From contig JAYKKM010000047.1 in assembly GCA_035772405.1 (NCBI GenBank), positions 3,886,001 through 3,950,000 of the forward strand: a stretch of 64,000 bases of DNA. The letters run 5' to 3'. The notes beneath the pieces were generated by a model, which was not told where the DNA came from, searched no databases, and saw only the letters and a program-made list of their open reading frames with translations. Of this stretch, positions 1 to 9,991 are shown piece after piece (position 1 is the stretch's first letter; every line of letters begins with the position of its first letter). The DNA comes from Chrysogorgia sp. JL179-B06. Its lineage: Eukaryota > Cnidaria > Anthozoa > Scleralcyonacea > Chrysogorgiidae. The translations under genes were made by a program, and so were the position numbers.

Positions 1-294
1 GATTCGCGCTTTACCCTAATACGCTTTCAATACCGGCTACCGACGTGGTTCACTACGTTGCCACGAAACATAAGGAGTTTGGCAGAGCGATCTTTCTCGA
101 TATGTGAGCAACCGAAATGTAAAATTATTATAGCATCAACCTAAGTCATTTTTAGGGTTAGCTAGGATTAGGGATTGGTTTGTATTTCGGTTTGTTCATA
201 TATCGAGAAAGCGCCAACTTTATTTGAAATCCCTAATGTGAATGGCGAGACATGAGATCCATGAAGACATGAAGAATGAAGACATGAAGCGATA

Positions 295-345
295 ACAAAC
301 CGAACCGAAAACCGAACCGGAACCGAACCGCAGTGTTAGGTTATT
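295..345. repeat. AACCG-type short tandem repeat
   Basis: Imperfect repeats of CCGAACCG/AACCGG units just upstream of the recombinase pseudogene. A similar stretch followed by the same downstream words (GCAGTGNTAGGTTA, GCAGTACTG) lies near 52925-53030, so it belongs to a dispersed repeat rather than being a plain microsatellite. Confidence 0.6.
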
Positions 346-410
346 TCTGAGCAGTACTGTACACTACAGCCCAGAGACGTTTCCTTGAATTCTGCTGCAG
401 TACTAAACAA

Positions 411-1228
411 TTGGCACCGTCAGGTTTCCCATGCCCAGCTTCCGAATGGACATTGATTCTCTTTGTCGCACATCTATCTGAGTCGTTGAAAGCAGCATCG
501 ATAAAGGTTTACCTGGCCGGTGTAAGATCGCTTCATGTCGAGCAAGGATTTGCAAACCCTCTAGAAAACCGACTGTGCCTGGAAAGAGTTCTCCGAGGAA
601 TTAAAAGGATACAAGGCAGCGATAAACGAGATCGACGCCCCGTGACGATCCACGTATTACGGCAAATCTAACGCCAACTGACACGCTACGACGACGCCAT
701 GTTTTGGGCTGCTTCTTGCCTCGGCTTCTTTGGGTTTTTGAGATCTGGCGAATTTACAGTTTCATCCAGTTCATCCTTTGATTGTGACCGACACCTCAGC
801 GTCCAGGACATCCAAGTCGACCAACTTAAGCATCCGAAATACATGCTTGTCAAAATCAAGGCATCAAAAACCGATCAATTTCGCAAAGGCATTACCCTGC
901 GCTTAGCGGCATCTGGTTCCTCGATCTGTGCAGTGAGATCAGTCCTTCAGTATCTTCACCTCCGTGGCAGCAAGTCAGGACCACTATTTATCCATCAGAA
1001 TGGACAGGCTCTCACACGCGCCACTTTGTCACGGCTCACCGAGCCGGGTTTTCGGGCAACTTCTCCGGCCATAGTTTTAGAATTGGAGCAGCTTCCACAG
1101 CCGCGCAAAAAGGGATCCCAGATCATCTTATAAAAACTCTCGGGCGCTGGGAGAGTAACGCTTATCAACTTTATATTAGGACACCAGTGACTACATTAGA
1201 CAAGGTTGCGCCGCTACTAACAAAATAG
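411..1228 (+). pseudogene. Tyrosine recombinase of a DIRS/Crypton-like element, broken
   Basis: Would cut and rejoin DNA during integration of a tyrosine-recombinase transposon. Seen: an N-terminal SAM-like core-binding part, then GFLRSGEF (first catalytic Arg), LTRATLS, HSFRIGAA (the H-x-x-R box), LGRWES and YQLYIRTP with the likely catalytic Tyr, and a stop at 1226. Breaks: an in-frame TAA at 669-671, and a change of frame between about 1040 and 1075, after which the H-x-x-R box is read in another frame. No in-frame ATG opens the frame at 411, so the 5' part is missing. Proteins of this kind are common in cnidarian genomes as DIRS-like or Crypton-like elements; which of these it is cannot be told without the other ORFs. 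Confidence 0.8.
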
Positions 1229-1238
1229 TGGACACTAT

Positions 1239-1378
<140 letters not shown>

Positions 1379-1548
1379 CTATTGCATTGCTAATCTAGGG
1401 CTGTTGTATTGCTAATCTAGGGCTATTGTATGGTTATTGTTATTGTTGCTGATAATATTCAGACTAATTTGCACATTTAATACACACTCTCTGGTAAAGG
1501 TAAACGAACATTGATTTATTGAGAGCATGAGTACAACGAGCCCATGCT

Positions 1549-1740
1549 GAGCCTGGGTATAACGTACCCAGTCCGAGCATGACGAACACATTCCGAGCAT
1601 GGGGCGACGAGCCCATTCCGAGCCGGGGTATAGCGACTCCAGTCCGAGCATGACGAACACATTCCGAGCATGGGGTAACGAGCCCATTCCGAGCCTGGGT
1701 ATAGCATTCGCATCCCGAGCATGGGCATGACGAACCCATT
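1549..1740. repeat. 71-bp minisatellite, about 2.7 copies
   Basis: The word GAGCCTGGGTAT (with changes) recurs at 1549, 1620 and 1691, giving a 71-bp period. Inner words such as CCGAGCATG and GACGAACACATT repeat within each unit, so the unit itself looks built from a shorter repeat. The overlapping small ORFs here are products of the repeat. Confidence 0.85.
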
Positions 1741-2109
1741 CATAGCACAAGTATAGCGACCTCATTGATGCACGAAAAATGAGTCGGTTGTGTGACCAGA
1801 CCTATATGATTCGACCAGACTGGAAGGAGTGCTTGGAGGCTGAGAACTCCTCAGGCATGAGTTCTCAGATTGGTGATCGGATCAGGACCAACAGGCTCAG
1901 TCATCCTGATCCGTCTCCAAGCAACTTGGACAACAGCACGCATCAACCAGTCGGTGTGCCTGTCACCCAACCATCCAAACGGGTAAGTATAAATGTGGCA
2001 TTCGTGTTCACACACATGATCGACGTGTGGTTTAAGTCGGCGATACAGCAGACGATTCGTAAATCGACGTATTTTGATCAAAATTGTCGTCGCATATCAA
2101 TACCTTGAT

Positions 2110-3737
2110 GTGAAAAGGGACGTCAGAGTGCGTTTATTCATTATGGATACTAAAGATTATATTTTAACGTTTTATATCAATGTATTACAACATTAACGAT
2201 AACCACATGAAATCGATAGTCTGGCCATGCTATTATTTGTAAACCAACACGTCCGAACAAACTTAAACATGTTTCCTAACCTCAGTAACAGTTGCGACGA
2301 CTGGAACAACATAAAAATACGATATCCGACACTTCTAAGTTGAATTAACCATCGAAATATTGCAAATACAACTCAATGTCTGTTTACTCCGCCATCTCTG
2401 AAATATGATCTGTTAACGTGAAGCTGTCGCCATATTCAGCAGCCGTTTTATATTTTGATATTTTTTCGACAAATCTTCATCTGATTGTTTCAGATTCATT
2501 TATTTTGTTATAAATAAGTTGTGATTTTCAGTGGACAATTTAATTCTCTTTCGTATGGTGTATGTTGCGCAGTTGTGGAAGGATGGTACAGACAATACGG
2601 CAGACGATAAACACTTCGTGGGGCTCAGCGTAGTATACGCTACACGGCTGACAGCCGTACAAAAATATATGCCAAGTTCGAATTACACCCCGAATTTATA
2701 CACGTAGCCTTATTTCTCCGCAACTATTGTATAGAATATTTTCAAATTAATATATGCTACAGACAATTTAATTCTCTTTCGTATGGTGTATGTTGCGCAG
2801 TTGGAAGAATGATACAGGCGATTCAGGCATATTAATTAACATATTAATTACTTTTAATTGCTCTGGTTAGTAATTTTGTATTAGTTAGATTTAGTAGGCG
2901 AAGAACCACTATGTGGACAATGGATATACTACCAATAAATCATTATTATTATTATTATTACTTATTATTATTATTATTATTATTATCATCATGTAAATAT
3001 AAAAATATTCTATAGAATAGTTTAATATCATGGAGAAATAGCGTGTATAATTTAGTGTTGTTATTACAACTTGAAATTTTCATATTTTGAATCGGCTGCG
3101 GCAACCCTGAATCGCCGCAATATTCTACGCATCATCGTGTATATACCATTCGAAAGATCATTAAATTCTAGCACTTTCAGGAGATGACGTCAGTAGCCAT
3201 GTTTGTCCGCATTTACCCATAATTCTTGCGGCCATAACAAAAGAAAATAGCTCATTTGCATTTAGCAATCATTTGTGAGTCAAGTTTGGAGTGTTGAGTT
3301 AAAGATACGAGCTTCTCTTCGCACGCAGAATATGTGAAATTGCGAAGCGACGAATACGAAATATTGCGCCATAACACACGTGGTCACTCTGATCACGTGC
3401 TATGTGGAATAAAGTACCGGTCGGCATTTTGATACCATGTTCAGAGAGATTTTAACAATGTTGTCAGCTTGGCGGAGCCTGAGGATTTCAGTATTATTTT
3501 AGACCAGATTGGTGTAATGTTAGACAGATTTGGTGTGTAGACAACCATATATATAAAGACAATGATGCATTCAATTTCATTTATGATATTAGTGAAATCA
3601 GCTATTCAGTTGTTTTTCATGCATTACTAAAACAGAAAACAGAATAGTTCATAATTATTCAAATATTTTTGAATAGAATAATTTTATATATTTAATTACC
3701 AATTTTTACCTCAACTTATCCACAAATCAAGAAAAAC
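2110..3737. other. No gene seen; short direct repeat and ATT microsatellite
   Basis: No convincing ORF. A roughly 60-bp segment starting GACAATTTAATTCTC occurs twice, at 2534 and 2762, 228 bp apart, with small differences. An ATT microsatellite lies at about 2939-2990. Confidence 0.6.
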
Positions 3738-3985
3738 TACAATGACTCCAAGAAAGGGCATAATAACTCCAACAAAGAGTGCTCGGACTCCAACAAAGAG
3801 TGCTGTGACTCTAACAAAGACCTAACACCTAGAAAGAGTTCATAGAGTCCACTAAAGTGTCATTTTGACCCCATGTTGTGGTCAAAACAACCCTTAGAGT
3901 CAAAACCACTCCATGCTTCGAGGAAAGATGCTGAAATGACTCCTTGGGGTCAAGACGACTCTTTTGAATTTACAGTGTGGGCAAG
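3738..3985. repeat. GACTCC-type short repeat array
   Basis: Recurrent GACTCCAACAAAGAGT words on one side and related GACTC or AGAGTC words on both strands on the other, ending near TTTACAGTGTGGG. It resembles the inside of a small palindromic DNA element, but I cannot define its ends. Confidence 0.5.
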
Positions 3986-4132
3986 AGCACAAGCATTGTT
4001 CTTGAGATGTAAAGGATCAACATGAATTCTGTCAACCAGTGGACCTATTGGAGGTACAAACTCCTGCCTACTTTTTTTATTTGCAATAAAAGTGGTCACT
4101 TTTGACCTCCAGGTGGAATCAGCCAATTTTTG

Positions 4133-5240
4133 CTAAGAAAGTTTGTTCTTCAGATCCTCAACACATTTTGTAACACTTAACCTTGAGGAGTACTTCCACG
4201 GTTGCCAAGTGTTCCCTTTTTCAACACCAAAGGTAATTCCTCTGATGTCATTTGAATTATCATTACAAACATTTGCAAATGATGAAAAATATGTGGCACT
4301 ATTACTAAGCTCTCCAGACAAAAATGCAATCATTTTCATATGATCATTAGGGAGCTCTGCAATACAAAATTTCACATTGACTGTAACTGGGCCACTAGAT
4401 CCAGCATAAGTACATGGGAAGATTTGTTGTTCAATGCTTTGTATATCAGACAAAAGAATTTTGACATAGCGCTGTAACTGGTCACTACAATTTGCCCCAA
4501 AAAGCAAGTAGTTCTCATTACTGCTCAAAATTCCTCGTCCTATGTTTAAAATACCAACAAGCCAAGCACACGAGGTATCATCCTTTCCTAAAGGTGCAGC
4601 ATCACCGCCCAAAGATAAAAAAATGTTTACTCCTGATCACCAAACCATTTCAAAGTGTGCATGACCACTGTAGCGACATATAAAACTCAGCAAGTTTTAT
4701 CAACAACTCCTGTAAGTGCCTATAACAACCACATACCCTGTCATCTTCATCAAGACCCTCACAAAGAGTGTCATAGACACTATAGATATTCCTTAAGGTA
4801 TATATTGACTTAATAAAAGGCATTAATTTAATATAGGGGGCAAGCCGAGGAATTGGGCAATTATTGACAGAAAGACGTACATTTTTCTTTTTGTTATCCA
4901 TATAAATCTTACGATATTTTTGTTTGCCTGCCAAGTACACAATAGTTAATTGTAATATTAGTGTAATATACGGAAATACTGCGTACCATATTTCCATGGG
5001 AGGAAATGATCAACTAATTTTTTCTTGTATACCTTGGTTTGACTTGTTGAACTTCTCACTTGTTGACATAACATCAACAATAATTCCCTCGTTATACTTC
5101 TTCAAAACGGTATCAACAAGACCAACAGCACCTGGAACTTCTGACTCCACGCTACCTCCATGAATCACCGGAGCTGCCCCAAATGTTTCCTTCCTTCTCT
5201 GCCTAGCGACTGACAAGCGGGGCAGGCTGGGAGAGGTCAC
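4133..5240 (-). pseudogene. Decayed transposon-associated gene of unknown family
   Basis: Three successive minus-strand frames (5240-5010, 4997-4650, 4612-4133) look like parts of one protein. The first holds HGGSVESEVPGAVG and a Lys-rich stretch, the second a Cys-containing segment with RHLQELLIKLAEFY, the third MGGDAAP, SSNENYLLFGANCSD, ELPNDHMKMIAFLSGELSNSA and WQPWKYSSRL. I recognise this order of blocks as a protein repeated many times in cnidarian genomes and linked to transposons; its enzymatic role is not known to me. The frame changes between the blocks suggest it is dead, although introns could explain some of them. Confidence 0.5.
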
Positions 5241-5274
5241 TGAAAGTGATCTCTTTGTTTACATTACAAGTCTA

Positions 5275-5710
5275 AAAACTGGTGTGTAAAATTACACACG
5301 AAATGCGCAATTTTACACACATAGTGTGTAAAATTGCACAGTGTGGCCGCTAAAACACGCAAAAAAACACTGTGTGTGCTTTATTACATACCATGCGTGT
5401 TTTATTACACGCATTGTGTGTTTTTCTACATACCTATGCGTGTATTTACTCACGTAGGCGTGTTATTTTACACATACGTTTTTGTGTGTAATTTTTACAC
5501 ACCATTGAATATTGAATGGTGTGTTAATTTAGCACAGTTTTTTCATTTTACACGCCATAGGCAAAAACACACCATTCAAATTTACACGCCTTGCTTCATT
5601 TTACACATCTTAAATAAACACACCATTCAAATTTACACGCCTTGCTTCATTTTACACAGCTTAAATAAACACACCATTCAAGTTTACACATCTTGCTGCA
5701 CTTCTTGCAT
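5275..5710. repeat. TTTACACAC-type palindromic repeat array
   Basis: Starts with GTCTAAAAACTGGTGTGTAA and continues with many copies of TTTACACAC/GTGTGTAAA in both orientations. Two similar arrays occur at 44048-44326 and 46820-47095; those end with the reverse complement of the same start (..ACACTTGTTTTTAGAG), so CTCTAAAAAC looks like the family terminus. The 135-codon frame across it is only repeat translation. Confidence 0.6.
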
Positions 5711-6412
5711 GTTTCAGGACGGCGGAGCGTGTTTATTTTAAAATTAATTTCCAAGGAATACAACGTACGGAAAACCTCGATTTAGATATTCCAGAGGTAT
5801 TTCATATAGGTTTTTCCGGTTTATAAAAACAACACAGCCAACATGTTCCTTAGCTTTAATACATATGTTATTTTCATAATTTTGAATGCTCATTATTTTG
5901 TCCCTGGAAGGATTATCAAACTGAAAATAGCGCTTGTGTTATAACAAAATGTAATACGCGAGTTTGTATTGAATCGCCGCGAGTTTGACTCGCGTGCGTT
6001 ATTACTGTATTTTAAAATTTTTATTCAACACAAGGCGAATCAGAGCCAGGCGATGGATTTATTTAGCCAATGGATACTTGGTTTCGATAAATTTTCATGA
6101 TCATGTATCGTCTAAAACATGCCACCGTATTGTATATTATTACCGTGTTTTTGTTCAATGATAATTGATATATGGATTTATTTACCAACACTATTAAGTC
6201 TAAACTTGGACTAAACCAGAATGGATGAACATTTTAATGCCTTCGATCATGAATACACGAGGTATGACTATATATATATATAAAATATTAAGATGGTGAA
6301 CCGATGAACGAGCTGATGTTTCGAGCGAAGCATGAGTCACAGCGAGCAGTTTAAAGGTTTTCGATCACAATTCAGATAAAAATATATTCCTTGCAGGGTT
6401 TCTTGAAAAATA
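5711..6412. other. No gene seen
   Basis: AT-rich sequence with no ORF or repeat I can name. Confidence 0.5.
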
Positions 6413-6472
6413 CCCCCCCCCCCCCCCCCCCACCCCCCCCCCCCCCCCCCCCCCTCCCCCCCCCCCCCCCCC
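6413..6472. repeat. 60-bp poly-C tract
   Basis: Sixty bases of C broken only by one A and one T. Such a tract can form i-motif or, on the other strand, G-quadruplex structures and is prone to assembly error. Confidence 0.9.
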
Positions 6473-6737
6473 GCTGTAGATTTAAAATAGTAATTTAATA
6501 TGATGCCACTGCAGTTGACCAGAGCCTAGTCACTAAGTTGCATTTTTCGCAACTCGTCTGGTTTGGTCTTAAAATCTATATATTCCAACACTTGAAATTT
6601 TCCTTCACCATAAATCCTTAGTACCTGTAATTTAATTGAGTGAAGTGCCCAATATTACTTGTAATATACCCAGAATCTTATCCCAGCATTACCACCACTA
6701 TATTATATACAGAACTTGTGACTAGGCTCACGGCAAC

Positions 6738-6811
6738 GGCTTCCATAGCTCAGTGGTCAGAGCACTGCACTAGCATCGCAGGGTCGTGGGTTCAATTCCA
6801 GCCGGAAGGCC
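6738..6811 (+). repeat. tRNA-like SINE head, copy 1
   Basis: Contains an A box (TAGCTCAGTGGTCAGAG) and a B box (GGGTTCAATTCC), with an anticodon-like loop CTAGCAT. The T arm and acceptor pair imperfectly, so I call it a SINE promoter head, not a functional tRNA gene. Confidence 0.7.
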
Positions 6812-7022
6812 TTGAAGTTGCATTTTTCGCAACTGGTCCCGGTTTGGTCTTAAAATGTATGTATTCCAACACTCGAAATTTTCCTTCACCATAAATCCTT
6901 TCAACATGTAGTTTGATCGAGTGAATGCCAAATATTACCTATAATATACCCAGAATCTTATCCCGGCATTACCACCACCATATATTAATATACAGAACTC
7001 GTGACTATAGGCTCTCCGCAAC

Positions 7023-7096
7023 GGCTTCCGTAGCTCAGTGGTCAGAGCACTGTACTACCATTGCAGGGTTGCGGGTTCAATTCCAGACAGAAGGCC
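7023..7096 (+). repeat. tRNA-like SINE head, copy 2
   Basis: Same A and B boxes as the head 285 bp upstream, but the loop reads CTACCAT, so the two copies do not even share an anticodon. This supports a repeat rather than a tRNA gene. Confidence 0.7.
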
Positions 7097-7333
7097 GCTA
7101 AGTTGCATTTTTCACAACTCGTCCCGGTTTGGTCTTAAAATGTATAATTCGAAATTTTCCTTCACCATAAATCCTTAGAACCTATATTATATATATATAT
7201 ATATACTAATAATTTGTTTCCTGCAATAAGATTTTCAGTGGTTTTATAATAGGATTTTATATATTATACAGTATACATATATTATAATAAATTATATGTT
7301 ATATATTATACACATTAAACATTGGATAATATG

Positions 7334-7614
7334 TTAAAAGAGTTCAACACTGGCAGTGTCTTTGTCAACAACAAATTTTTGTTCTCCTTTTTCAATACAA
7401 TGTAGAACACCATGCCATGGCAAATTGTTGTATGTCAGCACTGTCTTCCCCTCTGTCATTTCCACATGATAGGCCATGTAATGTTGTTTAAAACCAACTG
7501 TTTCCAAAATAGTCACCAGAAACATTTTCTCATCCTCCCACACAATTATACTCTCTAGTAGTCCAAACAAAGGATAATCTTGCTCCGCATTTGGTTGCAT
7601 TTCTGCAAGTCGAA
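7334..7614 (-). pseudogene. C-terminal exon part of an outer transposon-type gene (interrupted)
   Basis: An open frame with the blocks DYPLFGLLESIIVWEDEK, FKQHYMAYHVE and LPWHGVLHC, ending at a natural stop. This is the style of the C-terminus of large transposase-like proteins seen in cnidarian genomes. The frame runs to 7614, where the 29-kb element begins with CCCTTACG. The missing upstream part of the same exon is found at 36582-36633, beyond the other end of that element, in frame after removing one AA. This gene was therefore the target of the insertion. Confidence 0.65.
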
Positions 7615-7812
7615 CCCTTACGAAAAAAGTCTATAGGCGCCTATAGGCTGCCTATAGGCGCCTATAGAGACCTATAGGCACATCGCCTATAGAACTGTAT
7701 GCCTATAGGTTGCCTATAGAAACCTATAGGCACATCGCCTATAGAACTGTATGCCTATAGGTTGCCTATAGAGACCTATAGGCACATCACCTATACTAAG
7801 AACTATATGCCT
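7615..7812. repeat. Left terminus and subterminal CCTATAGG array
   Basis: The terminal repeat is followed by many palindromic CCTATAGG and GCCTATAGG words, including an approximately 67-bp higher-order repeat (CACATCGCCTATAGAACTG occurs twice). In CACTA-type elements such arrays bind the transposase; that role is inferred here. Confidence 0.75.
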
Positions 7813-8099
7813 AGACAAAAATAATAGATATATAAATATATTCTGGCTTTGTGAGAAATTAAAACACCTCCAATGACTCATTGACAGATATTTTCTGTGT
7901 TTAAAATATTACTACCATTGTAGTAATTAAATATTACTACCATGTTAAATATTACTACCATTGAAGTAATATTACTACCATTGTAGTTCCCATATTTTGT
8001 ATTTATAATACACCTGCTTTGTGGTTGGTTTGAGATTTATAATAAAAATTGCTTGGAACTTCATGGATACCTAAAGCTGAGTACTTTGTGTAAATAAAT

Positions 8100-8230
8100 T
8101 AATGCGCAGAGTTTTGGATAGTTTGCAGAGTGAAAAAGTGGTGAACTGCTGAGATTTCTAGTAACGATCGAAATACTGACATTTCGAGCAGAGCCCTTCA
8201 TCAGAGTAAGACAAGATTAAACAAAATAAA
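8100..8230 (+). repeat. Dispersed repeat copy
   Basis: The segment with GAGTGAAAAAGTGGTGAACTG, GATTTCTAGTAACGAT and GAGCAGAGCCCTTCATCAG recurs in inverse orientation at about 52365-52470 and partly at 52640-52690. Its family is not identified. Confidence 0.6.
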
Positions 8231-8584
8231 TAGGGTTTATACACATGTACTTCATGTAAGCCTGACCCCAACATAATACACCAACCATAGACTTGTTGTG
8301 ACAAATAATACACTTACATGAAGTAGGTCCCAAAATAGTCAGTTTTAATCGACTTTAAATTTACAGGTATACTTCACCTATAATACAGTTAATTTAAAAT
8401 TCCTTTAAAATGCAACCAATAAAAACTCAACATTGATGACCAGTGAGGCAACCTTTAATTTAGAAACCCCTGAATAGTCTATAGGTTTGATATTATCAGA
8501 ATGGACGATAGTACCCCATAAATCTTAATTACATTATATATTTTACTATGTTGACAAACAATAGTTTTACGGGTACATCATAAA

Positions 8585-9748
8585 CATAGACGGATTTTCA
8601 TATTTTTTACTGGGGTGGTGCCATAAATTTTAGGGGGGTGAGCAGGTGAGGTAACACAAAGCGTCACCAAACCAAGGTGAGGTCTAAGACAGTTAGACTC
8701 TAGGGGTAGAGCCGCGAGGAGGCTAGAGAGTAGAAAACAAAGTACCCCAGGAAAAATTTGAAAAAATCAAGATTTCTAGCCTCGCAAAAAACTAAGTTTT
8801 TTTGAAGTTGTCAAATCAATGAATTTGGCATTTCCGTTGAGAGTTAAAATTAAATGAACCTGTAAAGTGTAAAGTGTAAACCCAACACAAAATACGGGTT
8901 TAGTGGTTTACTTTTATAAAATCATATATTGTGTTGTACTGTTGTTTGAATCCGAGTACAATTTATGGCGCGCTACTTGAATACTAATTCTAAAGACCTT
9001 CAAAAGGTTTCTAAGATCAATAATCAAGTTTTCGTCCATTTTTTACTTTATCTTAAATGCAGTCTCAATTCTCAAAGCGTCTCTTGGTTATCAGCTATAT
9101 TGTGAGGCGAGTACAACATCATTCGATCCCGCATAAAAAGCTAGTAAAAATCTCTATTCAGAGGAGAAATTTCATGAGGCTGCGAAAAATCGAAAATATC
9201 TATTGGCAATTGAAATTCATAAATTTTACATGTGTTAAACGGCTTAAACCATGGGTTACGTCGAGGGTTACTTAAAACGCGCATGATTTTCATTGACCAA
9301 ATGACCATAGGGCAAAGGTCGAAGTCTGCCTTGTGCGCATCTTCTTTGCGCATAACAAAAACGTGTCGGAAATCGCTCGGTTGCTATAATCCGTCATTAC
9401 GAGAGGAGATCGTATCGTTAAGAATTCTTTAATTTTCTCGTTTCTTTACGTTATATTTTGTGTTAAACTTTGTAAAGCAATACTTATTATCAACTTCAAA
9501 AGCAAAGGGCTATGCGAAGGATGATCTAAGCATTGCTCCAATAAACCAGGAGCGATTAGTTTCAGAGTGTTACGTTTATTTTTTATCATCAACACTCTGC
9601 ACGTTCGAGTGGACTATTTAGTTATTATGCCGAAAATTGGGGGTGTTTAAAATTTTTTTTGGAGGGGTGAACAGTTTGTTTAGGGGGGTGAAAACTGATA
9701 TTTGGGGGGGTGGCACCCCCCTGCACCCCCCCAGAAAATCCGTCTATG
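8585..9748. mobile_element. hAT-like non-autonomous DNA transposon
   Basis: Terminal inverted repeat CATAGACGGATTTTC at both ends, next to G-rich/C-rich stretches (GGGGTGGTGCC inside the left end, GGCACCCCCC inside the right). An exact 8-bp duplication ATCATAAA flanks it (8577-8584 and 9749-9756). Eight-base duplications fit the hAT superfamily. The 1164-bp element has only short ORFs of about 60-70 codons, none recognisable as a transposase. It lies inside the larger CCCTTACG element. Confidence 0.8.
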
Positions 9749-9991
9749 ATCATAAATGCAGAACTCAATGATTCAAAAAGACTTAAATGTGAAACATAAA
9801 AATATTTTATTGTACATTTAAATATTTTTTCACTACATATACAAATATTTGCTAACAGGTATAAATACTGTACAAGTTAATAAAAATATTTACATTACTG
9901 TATTACATAATTATACTTTGTTATTGGAAGATAAATTCTGGCTATAATTTTTTAATTTACACAGAAAAATAAAGTGAGAAATAAGTATTAC

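Larger units (their letters stand above)
6522..7185 (+). repeat. Tandem tRNA-like SINE units
   Basis: A unit of about 285 bp is repeated about 2.3 times: a tRNA-like head, then GAAGTTGCATTTTTCGCAAC, GGTTTGGTCTTAAAATGTAT, TTTCCTTCACCATAAATCC and ACCCAGAATCTTATCCC. The same unit occurs in inverse orientation at 40420-40937. The head-plus-tail arrangement points to a tRNA-derived SINE family that forms dimers or short tandem arrays. Confidence 0.75.

Noticed and set aside
1412..1765. Overlapping 75-117 codon minus ORFs
   Set aside because: All three frames stay open because of the 71-bp repeat; composition is repeat-driven.
5334..5741. 135-codon ORF
   Set aside because: Pure translation of the ACACAC-type repeat array.
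6738..6811. Functional tRNA-Ala gene
   Set aside because: Acceptor and T stems are imperfect, the four copies differ in anticodon, and each is followed by the same SINE body.
7615..7812. CRISPR-like array or independent small element made of CCTATAGG
   Set aside because: No uniform spacers, and only one terminus is present; the matching terminus is at 36581, so it is one end of the large transposon.
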